From positions 4,215,083 through 4,279,082 of the forward strand of contig NZ_AP018207.1 of assembly GCF_002367995.1 (NCBI RefSeq): a DNA stretch of 64,000 nt, in the 5' to 3' direction. The notes beneath the pieces were generated by a model, which was not told where the DNA came from, did not search any database, and saw only the letters and a list, made by a program, of their open reading frames with translations. The DNA comes from Calothrix brevissima NIES-22 (GTDB taxonomy: Bacteria > Cyanobacteriota > Cyanobacteriia > Cyanobacteriales > Nostocaceae). This document shows, piece by piece, positions 45,518-56,787 of the stretch. The first letter of the stretch is position 1. Every line of letters starts with the position of its first letter. The position numbers and the translations under genes are program-made.

Positions 45518-48274
45518 ATGAAACAAATTATCAAAAGCAGATTGAGCAAAGTTCCTATACGCACAATTTTAATTGTTCCTTTTGTCATACAAATCTGCGT
45601 CACTGTGGGATTAGTGGGATATTTTTCATTTAGAAATGGACAAAAAACAGTTAATGATTTAGTTATTAAATTACAAAATGAAGTAAATTCTAAGGTATTT
45701 TTACATCTCGATTCTTACCTCAAAGACCCGGTAAAATTAAATCAAATTAACGCTGATTTAATAACATCTGGAGTTTTAGATTATCAAAATTCGGATAAAT
45801 TAGAAAAATATTTTTATACCCAAATTAAAAATTCTAATATTAGCTATATAAATTTTGGTCATGCACAGGGTAAATTCACGGGGATTCTCAAAGAAAAAAA
45901 GGATGAAAATCTAGTTAATTTCAATCTAGAAGTTTTCAATGCTGCATCTGATAAAAAAATGTATGTTTATAACCTAAAACCTGATGGTTCTAGGGATAAT
46001 ATATTAGAAGTTCGCGATATCAATCCTTTATTAGATCCCTGGTATACGGATGCAGTGAAAGCTGGTAAACCAATTTGGAGCCAGATTTACCAATGGCAGA
46101 ACTTAGGGATTATTTCTATTTCTTATAGCTATCCAGTATATAACCAACAAAATCGTTTAGTTGGAGTGTTAGGAACAGATTTAAAGCTGTCTTCAATTGG
46201 CAATTTTTTAAAAAATATCAATATTAGCCCCAATGGTAGAGTATTTATTTTAGAACGTAACGGATTTCTAGTAGCTAATTCTAATATTCAACCGCCATTC
46301 AAGTATGAAAAGGGCAAGATTCTGAGATTAAAAGCAGAAGAAAGTGATGACGATTTAATCAAAGCTACAGCCCAATATTTAAAAGCTAACTTTGATTTTT
46401 ACAACATCAAAGGAGAGGAACATCTACAATTTGTAGCCAATAGAGAAATAATTTTTGTCAAAGTTGCTCCTTGGAAAGATGAGTTTGGTTTGAATTGGCT
46501 GGTGGTAGAGTCAGTTCCCGCAGCAGATTTTATGGGGCAAATTTATGAAAATAATCGGAATAATCTAATTTTATCATTATTAGCTTTATTAATATCTATA
46601 GGAGTTGGGATTTTCACATCTCGCTGGATTACTTACCCAATTATTAAGCTAAAAGATGCTGCAACGGCTTTTGCTAATGGGGAATTTGGGCAAACAATTC
46701 CTACACAGCGAAAGGACGAACTTGGTATTTTAACAATAGCTTTTAATAGTATGGCTGGGCAATTGCAAAATGCTTTTGTAACTTTGCAAAAAACTAATTT
46801 GTTATTAGAACAGAGGGTTAAAGAACGAACTGCTGAACTCCAAGAAGCTAAAGAAATGGCTGATGCAGCTAATGCAGCTAAAAGTGAATTTCTAGCCAAT
46901 ATGAGCCATGAATTAAGAACTCCTCTCAATGGCATTTTAGGTTACGTACAAATTTTGCAACGAGACAAGAAATCTACAGCTAAACAATTAGATGCTTTCA
47001 ATATTATTTACCAATGTGGTTCTCATTTATTAACATTGATTAATGATATTTTAGACCTTTCTAAAATAGAAGTGCGGAAGTTAGAACTGGTAAATCAAGA
47101 TTTGCAATTTAATAGCTTTCTCAACAATATTGTAGAAATTTGTCGCATTCGTGCGGAACAAAAGGATATTCAGTTTAGTTATGAAGCCGTGAATAAATTG
47201 CCGCAGTTTATCCATACTGATGAAAAACGGTTAAGGCAAGTATTAATTAATTTGTTAGGTAATGCTATTAAGTTTACCGATCGCGGTAGTGTTTTACTGA
47301 AGGTCAGTGTTATAAATGAATCGATTCAGGGTAAGTATTGTCTCCGCTTTGAAGTCACAGATTCGGGAGTAGGGATGACACCAGAGCAATTAGACAAAAT
47401 TTTTATACCTTTTGAGCAAGTTGGCGATCGCCAGCGAATGACTGAGGGTACAGGGTTAGGATTGGCAATTAGTCAGCAGATTGTGGAATTGATGGGTAGT
47501 CAAATCCAAGTCAAAAGTACTTTGGGGGAGGGTAGCACCTTTTGGTTTGATGTGGATGTGGTTGCGGCTGCTGAGTGGCAAGAAATTCCGCCGCAAACCT
47601 CTACTGAAAACATTATTGGTTATGAAGGCAAACGACGGCAGATTTTGATAGTTGACGATCGCTGGGAAAATCGCTCTGTGATTTCCCATTTATTGGGATT
47701 ACTAGATTTTGAATTAATTGAAGCCAGTAACGGTGCGGAAGGATTAGACAAAGCTATGATACGCAAACCAGACTGTATCATTACTGACTTATCTATGCCT
47801 GTGATGGATGGATTAGAGATGGTAGCAAAATTGCGATCGCTTCCCCAATTTCAGCACACTATTATTATTGCTGCTTCTGCCAGCGTCTTTGATTTTAACC
47901 GCCAACAAAGCCAAACTGCGGGTTGCAATGGCTTTCTACCCAAACCAATACAATCTGATGAGTTGCTGTCACAGTTGAGTGTTCACTTGGGTTTAACCTG
48001 GATTCGTGAAGCCGAGACTTTGCCTATTGTTGTAAATGATACTGCGAATCAGGCGATCGCTTTAGTCTTTCCGGATATTCAAGAATTGGAAAATCTGCAA
48101 TTAGCAGCACGCATGGGTGATATTGACACCCTAGAACAAGCAGCACAGCACTTAATTCAATTAGATCGACGCTACCAGCCTTTTGCCGCGCAATTACTAC
48201 AACTGCTACAGGAGATGAACGAAAGCGCGATCGTTAAATTTATTCAACAGGCAATAGCGGAGGTTAAATCGTGA
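45518..48274 (+). CDS. Hybrid histidine kinase (dCache-HAMP-HisKA-HATPase-REC)
   Basis: 918 residues. Helix 1 lies at ~15-38 ([20 protein letters not shown]), then an extracytoplasmic dCache sensor (~40-345), helix 2 ([18 protein letters not shown]), HAMP (~370-425), HisKA with His464 in [12 protein letters not shown], HATPase (DSGVGM, GTGLGLA), a receiver with Asp757 in [11 protein letters not shown], and a ~110-residue helical tail. It senses a small ligand outside the membrane and phosphorylates its own receiver and probably the product of the next gene. The stop overlaps the next start (GTGA). Ligand unknown; dCache domains often bind amino acids or similar molecules. Confidence 0.93.
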   Translation: MKQIIKSRLSKVPIRTILIVPFVIQICVTVGLVGYFSFRNGQKTVNDLVIKLQNEVNSKVFLHLDSYLKDPVKLNQINADLITSGVLDYQNSDKLEKYFYTQIKNSNISYINFGHAQGKFTGILKEKKDENLVNFNLEVFNAASDKKMYVYNLKPDGSRDNILEVRDINPLLDPWYTDAVKAGKPIWSQIYQWQNLGIISISYSYPVYNQQNRLVGVLGTDLKLSSIGNFLKNINISPNGRVFILERNGFLVANSNIQPPFKYEKGKILRLKAEESDDDLIKATAQYLKANFDFYNIKGEEHLQFVANREIIFVKVAPWKDEFGLNWLVVESVPAADFMGQIYENNRNNLILSLLALLISIGVGIFTSRWITYPIIKLKDAATAFANGEFGQTIPTQRKDELGILTIAFNSMAGQLQNAFVTLQKTNLLLEQRVKERTAELQEAKEMADAANAAKSEFLANMSHELRTPLNGILGYVQILQRDKKSTAKQLDAFNIIYQCGSHLLTLINDILDLSKIEVRKLELVNQDLQFNSFLNNIVEICRIRAEQKDIQFSYEAVNKLPQFIHTDEKRLRQVLINLLGNAIKFTDRGSVLLKVSVINESIQGKYCLRFEVTDSGVGMTPEQLDKIFIPFEQVGDRQRMTEGTGLGLAISQQIVELMGSQIQVKSTLGEGSTFWFDVDVVAAAEWQEIPPQTSTENIIGYEGKRRQILIVDDRWENRSVISHLLGLLDFELIEASNGAEGLDKAMIRKPDCIITDLSMPVMDGLEMVAKLRSLPQFQHTIIIAASASVFDFNRQQSQTAGCNGFLPKPIQSDELLSQLSVHLGLTWIREAETLPIVVNDTANQAIALVFPDIQELENLQLAARMGDIDTLEQAAQHLIQLDRRYQPFAAQLLQLLQEMNESAIVKFIQQAIAEVKS

Positions 48275-49605
48275 ATTCAACTCAACCCAACCAAATTTTG
48301 ATTGTCGATGATAATCCTACTAATATTAAAGTTTTATTTGATTGTTTAAAATCAGCAGGATATCGAGTTTTTATTGCGCAAAGTGGCGAGAGTGCTTTAG
48401 AAAAATTAGCAGTAATGACTCCAGATTTAATTTTATTAGATGTCATGATGCCAGGAATTGATGGTTTTGAAACCTGCCAACGGCTGAAAAATCTACCTAA
48501 CAATCAAAATATTCCTGTAATTTTCATGACGGCTTTAAATGAAACAGAACATAAAGTTAAAGCTTTTTCTTTAGGTGCAGTTGACTATATTACTAAACCA
48601 TTTCAACAAGAAGAAGTTTTAGCGAGAGTCAAAGTACATTTACAACTGTGTAACCTGAATCAAGAACTACGCAGTATGAATGAACAACTAGAAAAAAGGG
48701 TAGCTCAAAGAACAGCTAGACTGAGTTATACCCTTGAGCAAATGCAAGTTATGCAACTGCAATTAATTCAAAATGAGAAAATGTCAGCCTTGGGTAATTT
48801 AGTTGCTGGAGTCGCACATGAAATTAATAATCCCATCAGTTTTGTTGCTGGTAATATTTTTCCTGCTCAAGAATATCTCAAGGATTTATTTAAACTGATA
48901 GCGTTGTATCAACAAGAATGTCCCCAACCGAGTCTGGTAATCCAAAAAGCCATTAAATCTATTGATTTAGAATATATCAAAAAAGATTTTACCGAACTGC
49001 TCAATTCAATGGAAATTGGCATTGAACGGATTACTAATATTAGTCAGAGTTTGCGCAGCTTTGCTCGTGCTGATACAGAGAAAAAACAACTATTTGATAT
49101 CCATGAAGGTTTAGATAGCACGCTGTTAATTCTCAAGCATCGCTTAAAAGCTAATGAGGATCGTCCGGAAATTGAAGTTATTAAAAATTATGCTGAATTA
49201 CCGCTAATTGAGTGTTTACCAAGTCCCATAAATCAAGTTTTTATGAATATTCTTGCCAATGCCATTGATGCTTTAGAAGAGGCAAATCAAGGCAGAAGCT
49301 TTGCCGAAATTAAAGCTAAACCAAATTGCATTACTGTGACTACAAATCTCAGTCTGGATGAGCAATATGCAATAATTTCTATTAAAGATAATGGCACGGG
49401 TATGCCACAACATATTAAGAAACAAATTTTTGAATATCTTTATACAACTAAAGCTGCTGGAAAAGGTACGGGATTAGGTTTAGCAATCTCCTATAAAATT
49501 ATTGTTGATGAACATCAGGGAAAAATTGAAGTAAATTCTCAACTTGGTGCATGGTCAGAGTTTATAATTACTATTCCAGTTATGGCAAGTAAAGGAGTAA
49601 GCTAA
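48271..49605 (+). CDS. Response regulator/histidine kinase (REC-HisKA-HATPase)
   Basis: 444 residues from GTG 48271, which overlaps the upstream stop. The receiver domain comes first ([14 protein letters not shown], Asp57 in [11 protein letters not shown], Lys in DYITKPF), then a coiled coil, a HisKA with His183 in [13 protein letters not shown], and an HATPase ([17 protein letters not shown]). Such proteins relay phosphate from a partner kinase, here almost certainly the upstream one. No DNA-binding output is present, so the final target is elsewhere. Cytosolic. Confidence 0.92.
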   Translation: MNSTQPNQILIVDDNPTNIKVLFDCLKSAGYRVFIAQSGESALEKLAVMTPDLILLDVMMPGIDGFETCQRLKNLPNNQNIPVIFMTALNETEHKVKAFSLGAVDYITKPFQQEEVLARVKVHLQLCNLNQELRSMNEQLEKRVAQRTARLSYTLEQMQVMQLQLIQNEKMSALGNLVAGVAHEINNPISFVAGNIFPAQEYLKDLFKLIALYQQECPQPSLVIQKAIKSIDLEYIKKDFTELLNSMEIGIERITNISQSLRSFARADTEKKQLFDIHEGLDSTLLILKHRLKANEDRPEIEVIKNYAELPLIECLPSPINQVFMNILANAIDALEEANQGRSFAEIKAKPNCITVTTNLSLDEQYAIISIKDNGTGMPQHIKKQIFEYLYTTKAAGKGTGLGLAISYKIIVDEHQGKIEVNSQLGAWSEFIITIPVMASKGVS

Positions 49606-49619
49606 TAGTCAATGATTGC

Positions 49620-50354
49620 CTATTTCAGAAATAAATAAAGTAGAGGTGCAATGAGTAAACTTGGTAGTAAAGAAGCGACTCTGATTTGGGTTACTGCCAA
49701 TAAGTTTAATCCCAATCCGAGAATTGTTAAGCCACCTACACCTGTAATTAATAACAAGCAGGGATGATTGGTTGGGTTGGGTAAGACTTGGATTAACAAT
49801 CCAGCAATGAGAGAGATAGTACCTTGATATAACAGCAGGATGATGGCGGAAAATCCTACGCCGATACCATAGCTGCTACTAAGTGCGATCGCGCTGATGC
49901 CATCCATTGTGGCTTTGAGCATTAATATAGTGTTATTCCCGGTTAAACCATTGTTAAAACTGCCAATTAAAGCCATTGGCCCGACACAAAATAGTAAACT
50001 ACTAGCAACAAAACCATCTGTAAAATTGTCGCTTGTGGGAAAAAGCGCTTTAATGAAGTCGCCTAGAGAATAGAGTCTTTCTTCTAATTTCCACCACTCG
50101 CCTAAAACTCCGCCAACTGCGATCGCAATTAGTCCTAATACTATGCCATCAACGCGAGTATTTTTCACTTGCGTTAAACTACCAGCCATTTGCAAACCAA
50201 TAAAGATGGTGATTAACGCTACTCCTTGGGTAATTATCAGCTGCATTTTTGCAGGAAGATGCTTCTTTAAAAGAAGTCCGCTAATTGTCCCTGCAATAAT
50301 ACTGATAGCATTGATCCAAGTGCCGTTAGTTCGCACCCAAAAATCTAGCGTCAC
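49620..50354 (-). CDS. DUF554-family membrane protein
   Basis: 244 residues, about seven membrane helices, starting with GTG 50354. Typical parts are WINAISIIAGTISGLLLKKH, GVALITIFIGLQMAG, IAVGGVLGEWWKLEERL and the paired FCVGPMALIGSFNNGLTGN. The family is described as a probable transporter or permease of unknown substrate. It converges with the kinase operon, with 14 bases between the stops. Confidence 0.85.
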   Translation of the reverse strand: MTLDFWVRTNGTWINAISIIAGTISGLLLKKHLPAKMQLIITQGVALITIFIGLQMAGSLTQVKNTRVDGIVLGLIAIAVGGVLGEWWKLEERLYSLGDFIKALFPTSDNFTDGFVASSLLFCVGPMALIGSFNNGLTGNNTILMLKATMDGISAIALSSSYGIGVGFSAIILLLYQGTISLIAGLLIQVLPNPTNHPCLLLITGVGGLTILGLGLNLLAVTQIRVASLLPSLLIAPLLYLFLK

Positions 50355-50413
50355 TTTAGTTCACCCCTGATAAAGTTTCATATAGCAATCCTATTTTATA
50401 TACGCAGAAAAAG

Positions 50414-50458
50414 GACAAGGAAGACAAGGAAGACAAGGAAGACAAGGGGGACAAGGAG
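50414..50458. repeat. Tandem repeat, GACAAGGAA x5
   Basis: Five nine-base units, the last two with one or two changes (GACAAGGGG, GACAAGGAG). Related to the array at 36887. Confidence 0.85.
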
Positions 50459-50631
50459 GATAGGTGTTTGTCAGTCCTAAACGGATTGCTATAAATAGGT
50501 TGTTAATAAATATTGTATTTTAACAATAAAGCGAAAAACCAAGTTTATTAGCCTGCATCGTCAGGCTGAGTTTATATAACCTCACTCTTATAGGGTGTAG
50601 GTGCAAGATATCAGCCCTATTTTGACTAACA

Positions 50632-50958
50632 TTATCTATTACGATAAATTTCATTTACTAGCAAGTCTTTTATACTGAAGTAGAGAATTAATATAGTTAA
50701 GAGAAATTGGGCAAACTGTAAAATCGGATCTAATCGCCAACCCTGAAAAACAAAAATAAACCCTACAAGCAACATCACACTTGGTACTAATAAAGCTTGC
50801 AGCAGATAAATTACAAAAGCTATACCATTAAGGCTGCTAGCTCTTCTAAATAGCAAAGTTACCATAAAAAGCATGTAAAATATACCAAAAAGTATATATA
50901 TTATTCCTAGCAAGCTAGCTGTATTCAAACCAAAGTTTAAACCAAAATTTACTTGCAT
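50632..50958 (-). CDS. ycf66: Ycf66-like membrane protein
   Basis: 108 residues from ATG 50958; ATG 50982 would add eight. The Ycf66 signature is clear: VNFGLNTASLLGIIYILFG at the N-terminus and GFIFVFQGWRLDPILQFAQF near the end, with membrane helices around them. Ycf66 occurs in cyanobacteria and some plastids; its function is not known. The FGLN sequence is preceded by a second, near copy (VNFGLNFGLNTA), a small internal duplication. It stands alone. Confidence 0.82.
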   Translation of the reverse strand: MQVNFGLNFGLNTASLLGIIYILFGIFYMLFMVTLLFRRASSLNGIAFVIYLLQALLVPSVMLLVGFIFVFQGWRLDPILQFAQFLLTILILYFSIKDLLVNEIYRNR

Positions 50959-51286
50959 CAAAATTAGATTGTTGATAGGCATAATCTTCCACCCCGGAAT
51001 TTATATAATTTATTTTGCTACAAAATTAAATAAGTTCGTAGTTAGATTTTACTACGAACTTATTGAGGTGAATGAATTTAAAATGCCTCCAGATAAATCT
51101 GAAAAATGAAATTGAAATTTGTTTTTTCAACAAAGTATTTTCTTAAATCTAAAAACAAAGCTAGCTATCACAGATTGAGTTTACCGCTAATTAATAGCGA
51201 TAATTTCTGCTGTGGTTACATAATGGGATTTTTAATTTTGAATTTTTTAACACTGTTTTGTGATATTTTGTCAACCTCCATCAAGC

Positions 51287-51955
51287 TTATCTTTTCTTAG
51301 GTGGGGGAGAATTTCGTTGCGGAGGCATTTCTGCTCGCAGTTCTTGTCTGCCATTGGTAACAATTCGCAACATATCTTTAAGATCCTGTTCAATACCTTC
51401 TAGGACGCTATCAGCATATTGATCCGCACCATTTTCGATTTCTTGAGCTTGAGCGATCGCAGCTTGTCGCATTTCTTCTAACTCTTGCATACAAGCACGG
51501 CGCTTTTCCTCAATTTCTGCCAGAGTTTCTTGCATCATGGCGTCGCATTCTTGTTGCACTTGTCGTCTTAGCTGTTCGGCTTCGCGTTCTGCTTGCTTGA
51601 TAATATCGCTTTCCGCCAAGATTTGAGCGCGTTTAGCTTGCGCCGCCTCAACAACTTGCTGGCCATATTCTTCAGCTTCTAGCAAAATCTCCTCTTTTTG
51701 ATCGAGGATTAATCCTGCTTCTTGAAAAACTGATGGTAACGAAACCCGGATAAAATCGAGCTGCTCTAACAGCTTTTCATCATCAACTAAAGTGCGTCCC
51801 GTTAGGGGAATGCGGAATCCGCTAACGATAATCTCCTCAAGGCGATTAAGTTCCTCTTGAAGATCTATGGTTCCCGCTCCTTCGGGATAGTCTTCAGAGG
51901 GGAGATTGTTTCCGTTGCGATCGGGTTCAACATTGGAGAGTTGTGGTTGTAGCAT
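51287..51955 (-). CDS. DivIVA-like coiled-coil protein
   Basis: 222 residues. A long coiled coil spans ~85-200 ([58 protein letters not shown]), after an N-terminal domain ([20 protein letters not shown]). The Pro/Arg-rich end is [12 protein letters not shown]. The composition and layout suggest a DivIVA or cell-division scaffold type protein; some databases label such cyanobacterial proteins as ATP synthase subunit B-like, which I think is wrong. ATG 51955 lies 91 bases inside coaD in another frame, an unusually long overlap that implies co-transcription. Confidence 0.75.
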   Translation of the reverse strand: MLQPQLSNVEPDRNGNNLPSEDYPEGAGTIDLQEELNRLEEIIVSGFRIPLTGRTLVDDEKLLEQLDFIRVSLPSVFQEAGLILDQKEEILLEAEEYGQQVVEAAQAKRAQILAESDIIKQAEREAEQLRRQVQQECDAMMQETLAEIEEKRRACMQELEEMRQAAIAQAQEIENGADQYADSVLEGIEQDLKDMLRIVTNGRQELRAEMPPQRNSPPPKKR

Positions 51956-52416
51956 TGGTATATTTCTAAAGCAACGTGTGGGGGAACGAGATGATCGACA
52001 GAGCCACCAAACCTTGCAATCTCTTTTACCACACTACTACTTAAAAAACTATACTCATTGGAGGTGGCTAGAAAAACAGTCTCTATTTGGGTAGAAAGAG
52101 TTTTATTAGTATGAGCCATCTGCAGCTCAATTTCAAAGTCGGAAACTGCTCTTAAACCCCTTAATAAAACTTGTGCTTGTCGGTTTTGAGCATAGTTGAC
52201 TGTCAAACCATCAAAGCTATCTGCTTCAACATTAGGTAAATGTTTTGTAGATAGACGAATTAGCTCTAGCCTTTGCTGTACGGTAAACAACGGTGTTTTA
52301 TTGGGGTTGCGTAGAACAGCCACAATTACCCCATCATACAATCGGCTAGCCCGTTGGATGATATCCAGATGTCCCAAGGTAATCGGATCAAAGCTACCAG
52401 GGTAAATAGCAATCAC
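51865..52416 (-). CDS. coaD: Phosphopantetheine adenylyltransferase
   Basis: 183 residues from GTG 52416, chosen because GGAGG lies five bases upstream and the product begins directly with the conserved core [19 protein letters not shown]. The T/HxGH motif (TLGH) and the [19 protein letters not shown] region identify CoaD, which makes dephospho-CoA from 4'-phosphopantetheine and ATP. An upstream in-frame ATG (52455) has no ribosome binding site. The last ~30 residues exceed the family length and are encoded within the overlap with the coiled-coil gene. Confidence 0.93.
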   Translation of the reverse strand: MIAIYPGSFDPITLGHLDIIQRASRLYDGVIVAVLRNPNKTPLFTVQQRLELIRLSTKHLPNVEADSFDGLTVNYAQNRQAQVLLRGLRAVSDFEIELQMAHTNKTLSTQIETVFLATSNEYSFLSSSVVKEIARFGGSVDHLVPPHVALEIYQCYNHNSPMLNPIATETISPLKTIPKEREP

Positions 52417-52849
52417 CAGTACCTCCGCGCCGAGGAATCCCCTGGTTTTAGACATAGGGGTAAGGTAAGGGCAAATTTATGCGCCGTCTCAAAATACATA
52501 ACTGTAATAATCTTCGATGCATCAAAGTGATGTAGGTGATTATATCGGAACCTGTTGATAAACCTATTACATCTCCGAGAAATATTATTTTCGTTAGAGA
52601 AATTAACGATACTAAGTAATTGTTATTGACTCAGTATATTTATCGTTAGGCTAGGGACTAGGGGCTAGGAGAGATTTGTATGTTTGGTTGTGAGATTTTT
52701 CGTGATTAGCTGACTAACAGATAGGTTTTTACCGTCAAGCAAAACCTGCTCTAATTAGTTATATACTCAAAGCCCCTGGTTTCTTGTTTTATGATGGGAA
52801 ACTGCTCAGGCTGATTAATAATTTTAGTTATCTAGCTAGGTACTTTTGC

Positions 52850-53725
52850 ATGGCACTGGATATTTCCACTTTGCCTTTGGCATTTCAATTTACTTCTCCT
52901 GGCCCAGAGATTGGGAAAATATGGGCAATAACTATTCGCTGGTACGGCTTATTAATCGCCTCAGCAGTGTTAATTGGTGTCAGTCTTTCGCAGTATCTGG
53001 CAAAGCGTCGGAATGTTAACCCAGACTTACTCAGCGATTTGTCAATTTGGTTGGTGATTGGGGCAATTCCCGCAGCTAGGTTATATTATGTTTTGTTTCA
53101 ATGGCCAGAATATGCCCAGCACCCAGAACGAATTATTGCGATTTGGCAAGGGGGGATTGCGATTCATGGCGCAATTTTGGGCGGTTTGGTTGCAGCTTTA
53201 ATCTTTGCCAAACTCAAGCAAGTTTCTTTTTGGCAACTAGCAGATTTAGTAGCACCTTCGCTGATTTTAGGGCAGGCGATCGGGCGGTGGGGAAACTTTT
53301 TCAACTCGGAAGCTTTTGGCGATCCTACCAATTTACCTTGGAAGTTATATATCCCATTAGAACGCCGTCCCCCAGAATTTATTAATAATGAGTACTTTCA
53401 TCCCACATTCCTCTATGAATCTTTGTGGGATTTAATGGTGTTTGCCTTGCTGATAACTTTGTTTTTTCGCAGTTTGCAAGGAAAACCACGCTTAAAAATA
53501 GGTACATTATTTCTCACATACTTAGCAGCTTACAGCTCAGGACGCTTGTGGATTGAAGGGTTGCGGACTGATAGCTTGATGCTAGGCCCTTTAAGGATGG
53601 CTCAAGTTGTGAGTTTAATTGGGATTACTTTAGGATTAGCCGGATTAGCTTGGCTTTACTTAGCAAAACGCCCTTTACCAGATGTCGTTTCTACCCCTAG
53701 AAGTAACGGCGCGATCGGGGAATAA
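52850..53725 (+). CDS. lgt: Prolipoprotein diacylglyceryl transferase
   Basis: 291 residues from ATG 52850; the longer frame from 52784 adds a poorly conserved 22 residues. Seven or so membrane helices. The Lgt signature is [18 protein letters not shown]; other conserved parts are [33 protein letters not shown] and [15 protein letters not shown]. The enzyme adds diacylglycerol to the lipobox Cys of prolipoproteins in the plasma membrane. Upstream, 52417-52849 is non-coding and no RNA is recognised there. Confidence 0.95.
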   Translation: MALDISTLPLAFQFTSPGPEIGKIWAITIRWYGLLIASAVLIGVSLSQYLAKRRNVNPDLLSDLSIWLVIGAIPAARLYYVLFQWPEYAQHPERIIAIWQGGIAIHGAILGGLVAALIFAKLKQVSFWQLADLVAPSLILGQAIGRWGNFFNSEAFGDPTNLPWKLYIPLERRPPEFINNEYFHPTFLYESLWDLMVFALLITLFFRSLQGKPRLKIGTLFLTYLAAYSSGRLWIEGLRTDSLMLGPLRMAQVVSLIGITLGLAGLAWLYLAKRPLPDVVSTPRSNGAIGE

Positions 53726-53824
53726 GGGGACAAGGAGGACAAGGGGGAAATAACAAATGACCAATGCCACTGACAACTGACAACTGACCACTGACTATTG
53801 ACTATTGACCAAAAAATAAAAAAT

Positions 53825-53846
53825 GCCCCAGAGGATTCTCCAGGGC
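53825..53846 (+). terminator. Hairpin after lgt
   Basis: GCCC..GAG..CTC..GGGC forms an interrupted stem at 53825-53846. It sits 100 bases past the lgt stop. No clear T-run follows, so the call is weak. Confidence 0.35.
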
Positions 53847-53956
53847 TTAACCAGGGTGCATCTACCATTACTCTCTACTAGAGGAATAGAGATTATCCGG
53901 AAAGACACTGAAAATTTATCAAAATTTTTTTTTGCAGAGTTGAAGTTTATGCCTTT

Positions 53957-54763
53957 ATGAGTGAATTTACTGCTAGAACATGTGACCCAAAAACCTTACA
54001 GCCTCTAGAACCCAGGGTTTACATTGTGGGTGCTGGGCCTGGAGATCCTGATTTATTAACGGTGAAAGCACAAAAACTTCTGGCTGTAGCGGATGTGATT
54101 TTATTTGCGGACTCTTTGATCCCTGAACAGATTTTAGAGCTTTGTCGCCAAGATGCGGAGATTATTCGGACGGCGAATAAAACTTTAGAAGAGATTGTAC
54201 CTTTGATGGTGGAGCGAGTGCGATCGCAAAAATCTGTGGTTCGTCTCCATTCCGGTGACCCCAGTCTCTACAGCGCCATCCACGAGCAAATGTACCTGCT
54301 ATCAGAGGCAAATATCCCTTTTGAAGTTATCCCCGGTATCAGCGCCTTTCAAGCCGCAGCAGCTAAATTACAAGTAGAATTAACTGTACCGGGTTTAGTG
54401 CAAACTATTATTCTCTCCCGTATCAGTGGACGTACTGAAGTACCCGCAACTGAAGAGTTAGCCACACTCGCCGCACATCAAGCTAGCCTGTGCTTATATT
54501 TGAGCGCCCGTCATGTAGAAGATGCGCAAGCTAAGTTACTAGAACATTATCTCAGTGACACCCAAGTAGCAATTTGTTTCCGTGTCGGCTGGCCGGATGA
54601 AAAAATTCGGGTGGTTCCGTTGAATGAAATGGCTGACTGTACCCGCAAAGAACAGCTCATTCGCACCACGCTTTACATTATCAGTCCAGCACTTTCAAAA
54701 GCAACAGGGCGATCGCGTTTATATCATCCCGAACATCAACATTTATTTCGATCTAGTCATTAG
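53957..54763 (+). CDS. cobM: Precorrin-4 C11-methyltransferase
   Basis: 268 residues. The SAM-dependent tetrapyrrole methylase fold is marked by VYIVGAGPGDPDLLTVKAQK, VRLHSGDPSLYSAIHEQM and FEVIPGISAFQAAAAKL, plus the CobM-like RTANKTLEEIVPLMVER. CobM/CbiF methylates C11 in the cobalamin (or pseudocobalamin) pathway. No other cob gene is next to it, which is common in cyanobacteria. It has no visible cobalamin riboswitch upstream. The extra ~20 N-terminal residues precede the core. An AT-rich leader (53880-53956) is the likely promoter region. Confidence 0.9.
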   Translation: MSEFTARTCDPKTLQPLEPRVYIVGAGPGDPDLLTVKAQKLLAVADVILFADSLIPEQILELCRQDAEIIRTANKTLEEIVPLMVERVRSQKSVVRLHSGDPSLYSAIHEQMYLLSEANIPFEVIPGISAFQAAAAKLQVELTVPGLVQTIILSRISGRTEVPATEELATLAAHQASLCLYLSARHVEDAQAKLLEHYLSDTQVAICFRVGWPDEKIRVVPLNEMADCTRKEQLIRTTLYIISPALSKATGRSRLYHPEHQHLFRSSH

Positions 54764-54842
54764 TTATGGGGCATTGGGCATTGGGCATTGGGCATTTGTC
54801 TTTGTTGTCTTGTGCGAGTCTCAGGTTCGGTAAACTAAATAC

Positions 54843-54870
54843 TGTTGACTGTTGACTGTTGACTGTTGAC
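54843..54870. repeat. Tandem repeat, TGTTGAC x4
   Basis: Same unit as at 39553. A GGGCATT heptamer run lies just before it at 54770-54795. Confidence 0.85.
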
Positions 54871-54893
54871 TTTGGACTATTGAATTTTCAACT

Positions 54894-55247
54894 ATGCCAT
54901 TAATTAAAGTACAAACTTCTGTATCTGCGCCGGAAAAAGCTGAAGTTGAGGCGATGCTGTTAAGCTTATCGGCTAAATTAGCCAAGCATTTGGGAAAACC
55001 AGAATCTTATGTAATGACGGCTTTTGAACCGGGAATTCCGATGACATTTGCGGGAACTACAGACCCGGTTTGCTACATTGAAATTAAAAGTATTGGCTCA
55101 ATGAAACCTGACCAAACTCAAAGTATGAGTCAGGATTTTTGTCAAGAAATTAACCAATCTCTCGGTGTACCAAAAAATCGCATTTACATTGAATTTACTG
55201 ATAGCAAAGGTGCAATGTGGGGTTGGAATGGGACAACATTCGGTTAG
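54894..55247 (+). CDS. Phenylpyruvate tautomerase (MIF-related)
   Basis: 117 residues. Proline 2 (MPLIKVQTSV) is the catalytic base of the tautomerase superfamily. The parts SAKLAKHLGKPESYVMTAFE, CYIEIKSIGSMKPDQTQ and VPKNRIYIEFTDSKGAMWGW match the MIF subgroup. It probably tautomerises phenylpyruvate-type keto acids in the cytosol; the natural substrate is not known. Isolated gene between cobM and rlmN, with normal ~110 base gaps. Confidence 0.9.
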   Translation: MPLIKVQTSVSAPEKAEVEAMLLSLSAKLAKHLGKPESYVMTAFEPGIPMTFAGTTDPVCYIEIKSIGSMKPDQTQSMSQDFCQEINQSLGVPKNRIYIEFTDSKGAMWGWNGTTFG

Positions 55248-55355
55248 TTATGGAATTTAGACGCGCATCACCTGATCTTTTTCTTTTTTGGTCTACTCCA
55301 GTATTGAGCCGGAAGATATTAGGATAGAGATTCTAGCATCAACTGGCGATCGCTT

Positions 55356-56408
55356 ATGTCTGTTACACCGCTTATTTCTTCTGTTGAGTTAAATTCCCCA
55401 TTATTAGGTGCTTCTGTAGCTGAATTAACTGCTTGGGTACAGCAGCAAGGACAACCTGCTTATCGAGGTAAGCAGCTACATGATTGGCTATATCATAAAG
55501 GTGTGCGATCGCTAGCTGATATTTCTGTCTTTCCTAAACAATGGCGTGGCGAAGTCGCAGATATCCCCGTTGGGCGTTCGACAATTCACCACCGCGCTGT
55601 TGCTGCTGATGGCACAATTAAGTATCTCTTGCAACTTGCAGATGGGCAAATTGTGGAAACTGTGGGGATTCCTAGCGATAAGCGGTTAACTGTCTGTGTT
55701 TCTACCCAGGTGGGTTGTCCGATGGCTTGTGATTTCTGCGCTACGGGTAAAGGTGGTTACAAGCGAAATTTAGCCCGCCATGAAATTGTCGATCAAGTAT
55801 TGACAGTACAAGAAGATTTTCAGCAACGAGTCAGCCATGTGGTATTTATGGGCATGGGTGAACCGTTGTTAAATACTGAGAATGTGCTCGCAGCTTTAAG
55901 ATCCTTAAATCAAGATGTCGGTATCGGACAGCGATCGCTTACTGTTTCTACTGTGGGAATACGCGATCGCATTCGTCAATTAGCCCAGCACCAGTTACAA
56001 ATTACTCTCGCTGTCAGTCTCCATTCGCCTTATCAAGAACTCCGACAACAGCTAATTCCTAGCGCCCGCTTCTACCCCATTGAAGATTTGCTGGCAGAAT
56101 GTCGGGAATATGTGGAAATTACTGGCCGTCGCGTGAGTTTTGAATACATACTCTTAGCGGGAGTGAATGATTTACCAGAACATGCTTTAGAATTAGCCAA
56201 ACGCCTGCGGGGTTTCCAAAGCCACGTGAATCTGATTCCTTATAATCCCATTCAAGAAGTCGATTATAAACGCCCTACTAGCGATCGCATTCAAGCCTTT
56301 GTTAATGTCTTAAAACAGCAATTTATTGCTGTGAGTGTCCGTTATTCACGCGGTTTAGAAGCTGATGCGGCTTGTGGACAATTGCGAGCGCAGAAATTAG
56401 GGCAATAG
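55356..56408 (+). CDS. rlmN: 23S rRNA/tRNA adenine C2-methyltransferase RlmN
   Basis: 350 residues. The radical-SAM cluster is CPMACDFC (Cys121, Cys125, Cys128) in [20 protein letters not shown]. The family hallmark [10 protein letters not shown] and the C-terminal Cys in [13 protein letters not shown] (needed for methyl transfer) are present. The enzyme methylates A2503 of 23S rRNA and A37 of some tRNAs. A HIP1-rich leader and ATG at 55356 are normal. Confidence 0.95.
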   Translation: MSVTPLISSVELNSPLLGASVAELTAWVQQQGQPAYRGKQLHDWLYHKGVRSLADISVFPKQWRGEVADIPVGRSTIHHRAVAADGTIKYLLQLADGQIVETVGIPSDKRLTVCVSTQVGCPMACDFCATGKGGYKRNLARHEIVDQVLTVQEDFQQRVSHVVFMGMGEPLLNTENVLAALRSLNQDVGIGQRSLTVSTVGIRDRIRQLAQHQLQITLAVSLHSPYQELRQQLIPSARFYPIEDLLAECREYVEITGRRVSFEYILLAGVNDLPEHALELAKRLRGFQSHVNLIPYNPIQEVDYKRPTSDRIQAFVNVLKQQFIAVSVRYSRGLEADAACGQLRAQKLGQ

Positions 56409-56423
56409 GTAGAATTTTTGACA

Positions 56424-56503
56424 ACATACAGCGAATTACAAGTTGATGAGGTACAGATAATTGCTGATTGTAGGGGCATTGGCACCGCCATGCCCCAAAG
56501 CGC
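56424..56503. repeat. Dispersed intergenic repeat, copy B
   Basis: Matches 4034-4113 at about 69 of 80 positions, in the same orientation. It begins 16 bases after the rlmN stop. Confidence 0.75.
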
Positions 56504-56532
56504 ATACTGAAATATGCTGTAAATATCAATAT

Positions 56533-56565
56533 AAAAAGCGTTGTATTAACCACACAACGCTTTTT
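56533..56565. terminator. Strong bidirectional terminator after rlmN
   Basis: AAAAAGCGTTGT at 56533-56544 pairs perfectly with ACAACGCTTTTT at 56554-56565 around a nine-base loop. There is a T-run on the plus strand and, by symmetry, on the minus strand. Confidence 0.85.
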
Positions 56566-56570
56566 GAAAG

Positions 56571-56640
56571 ATACCAATTTAAATATTATTTGCAGCACAT
56601 CAATATATTCTAGAGGGCATGGCAATGCCATGCCCCTACG
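56571..56640. repeat. Dispersed repeat, inverted copy of 62478-62547
   Basis: The reverse complement shares long blocks with 62478-62547, including TCTAGAATATATTGAT and GATATTTAAAT-like sequence. It contains the palindrome GGCATGGCAATGCCATGCC. Confidence 0.7.
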
Positions 56641-56787
56641 ATTTATCGCATTGTTTGTGCCAAATATTAGCGCTATCTAATAGCGAATAAATTTGATGAG
56701 AGAGGCGCAAATAACACAAGTATGTAACTCAAAGTAAAGTTACCTCAATATATCTTTCCTTCTGCCCTCTGCCATCTGCCATTTATC

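Noticed and set aside
45298-45603. Minus-strand frame with hydrophobic residues before the kinase gene
   Set aside because: It overlaps the kinase start on the other strand and is AT-rich low-complexity sequence.
53726-53956. Cobalamin riboswitch upstream of cobM
   Set aside because: No B12-box-like sequence could be recognised in the short, repeat-rich leader.
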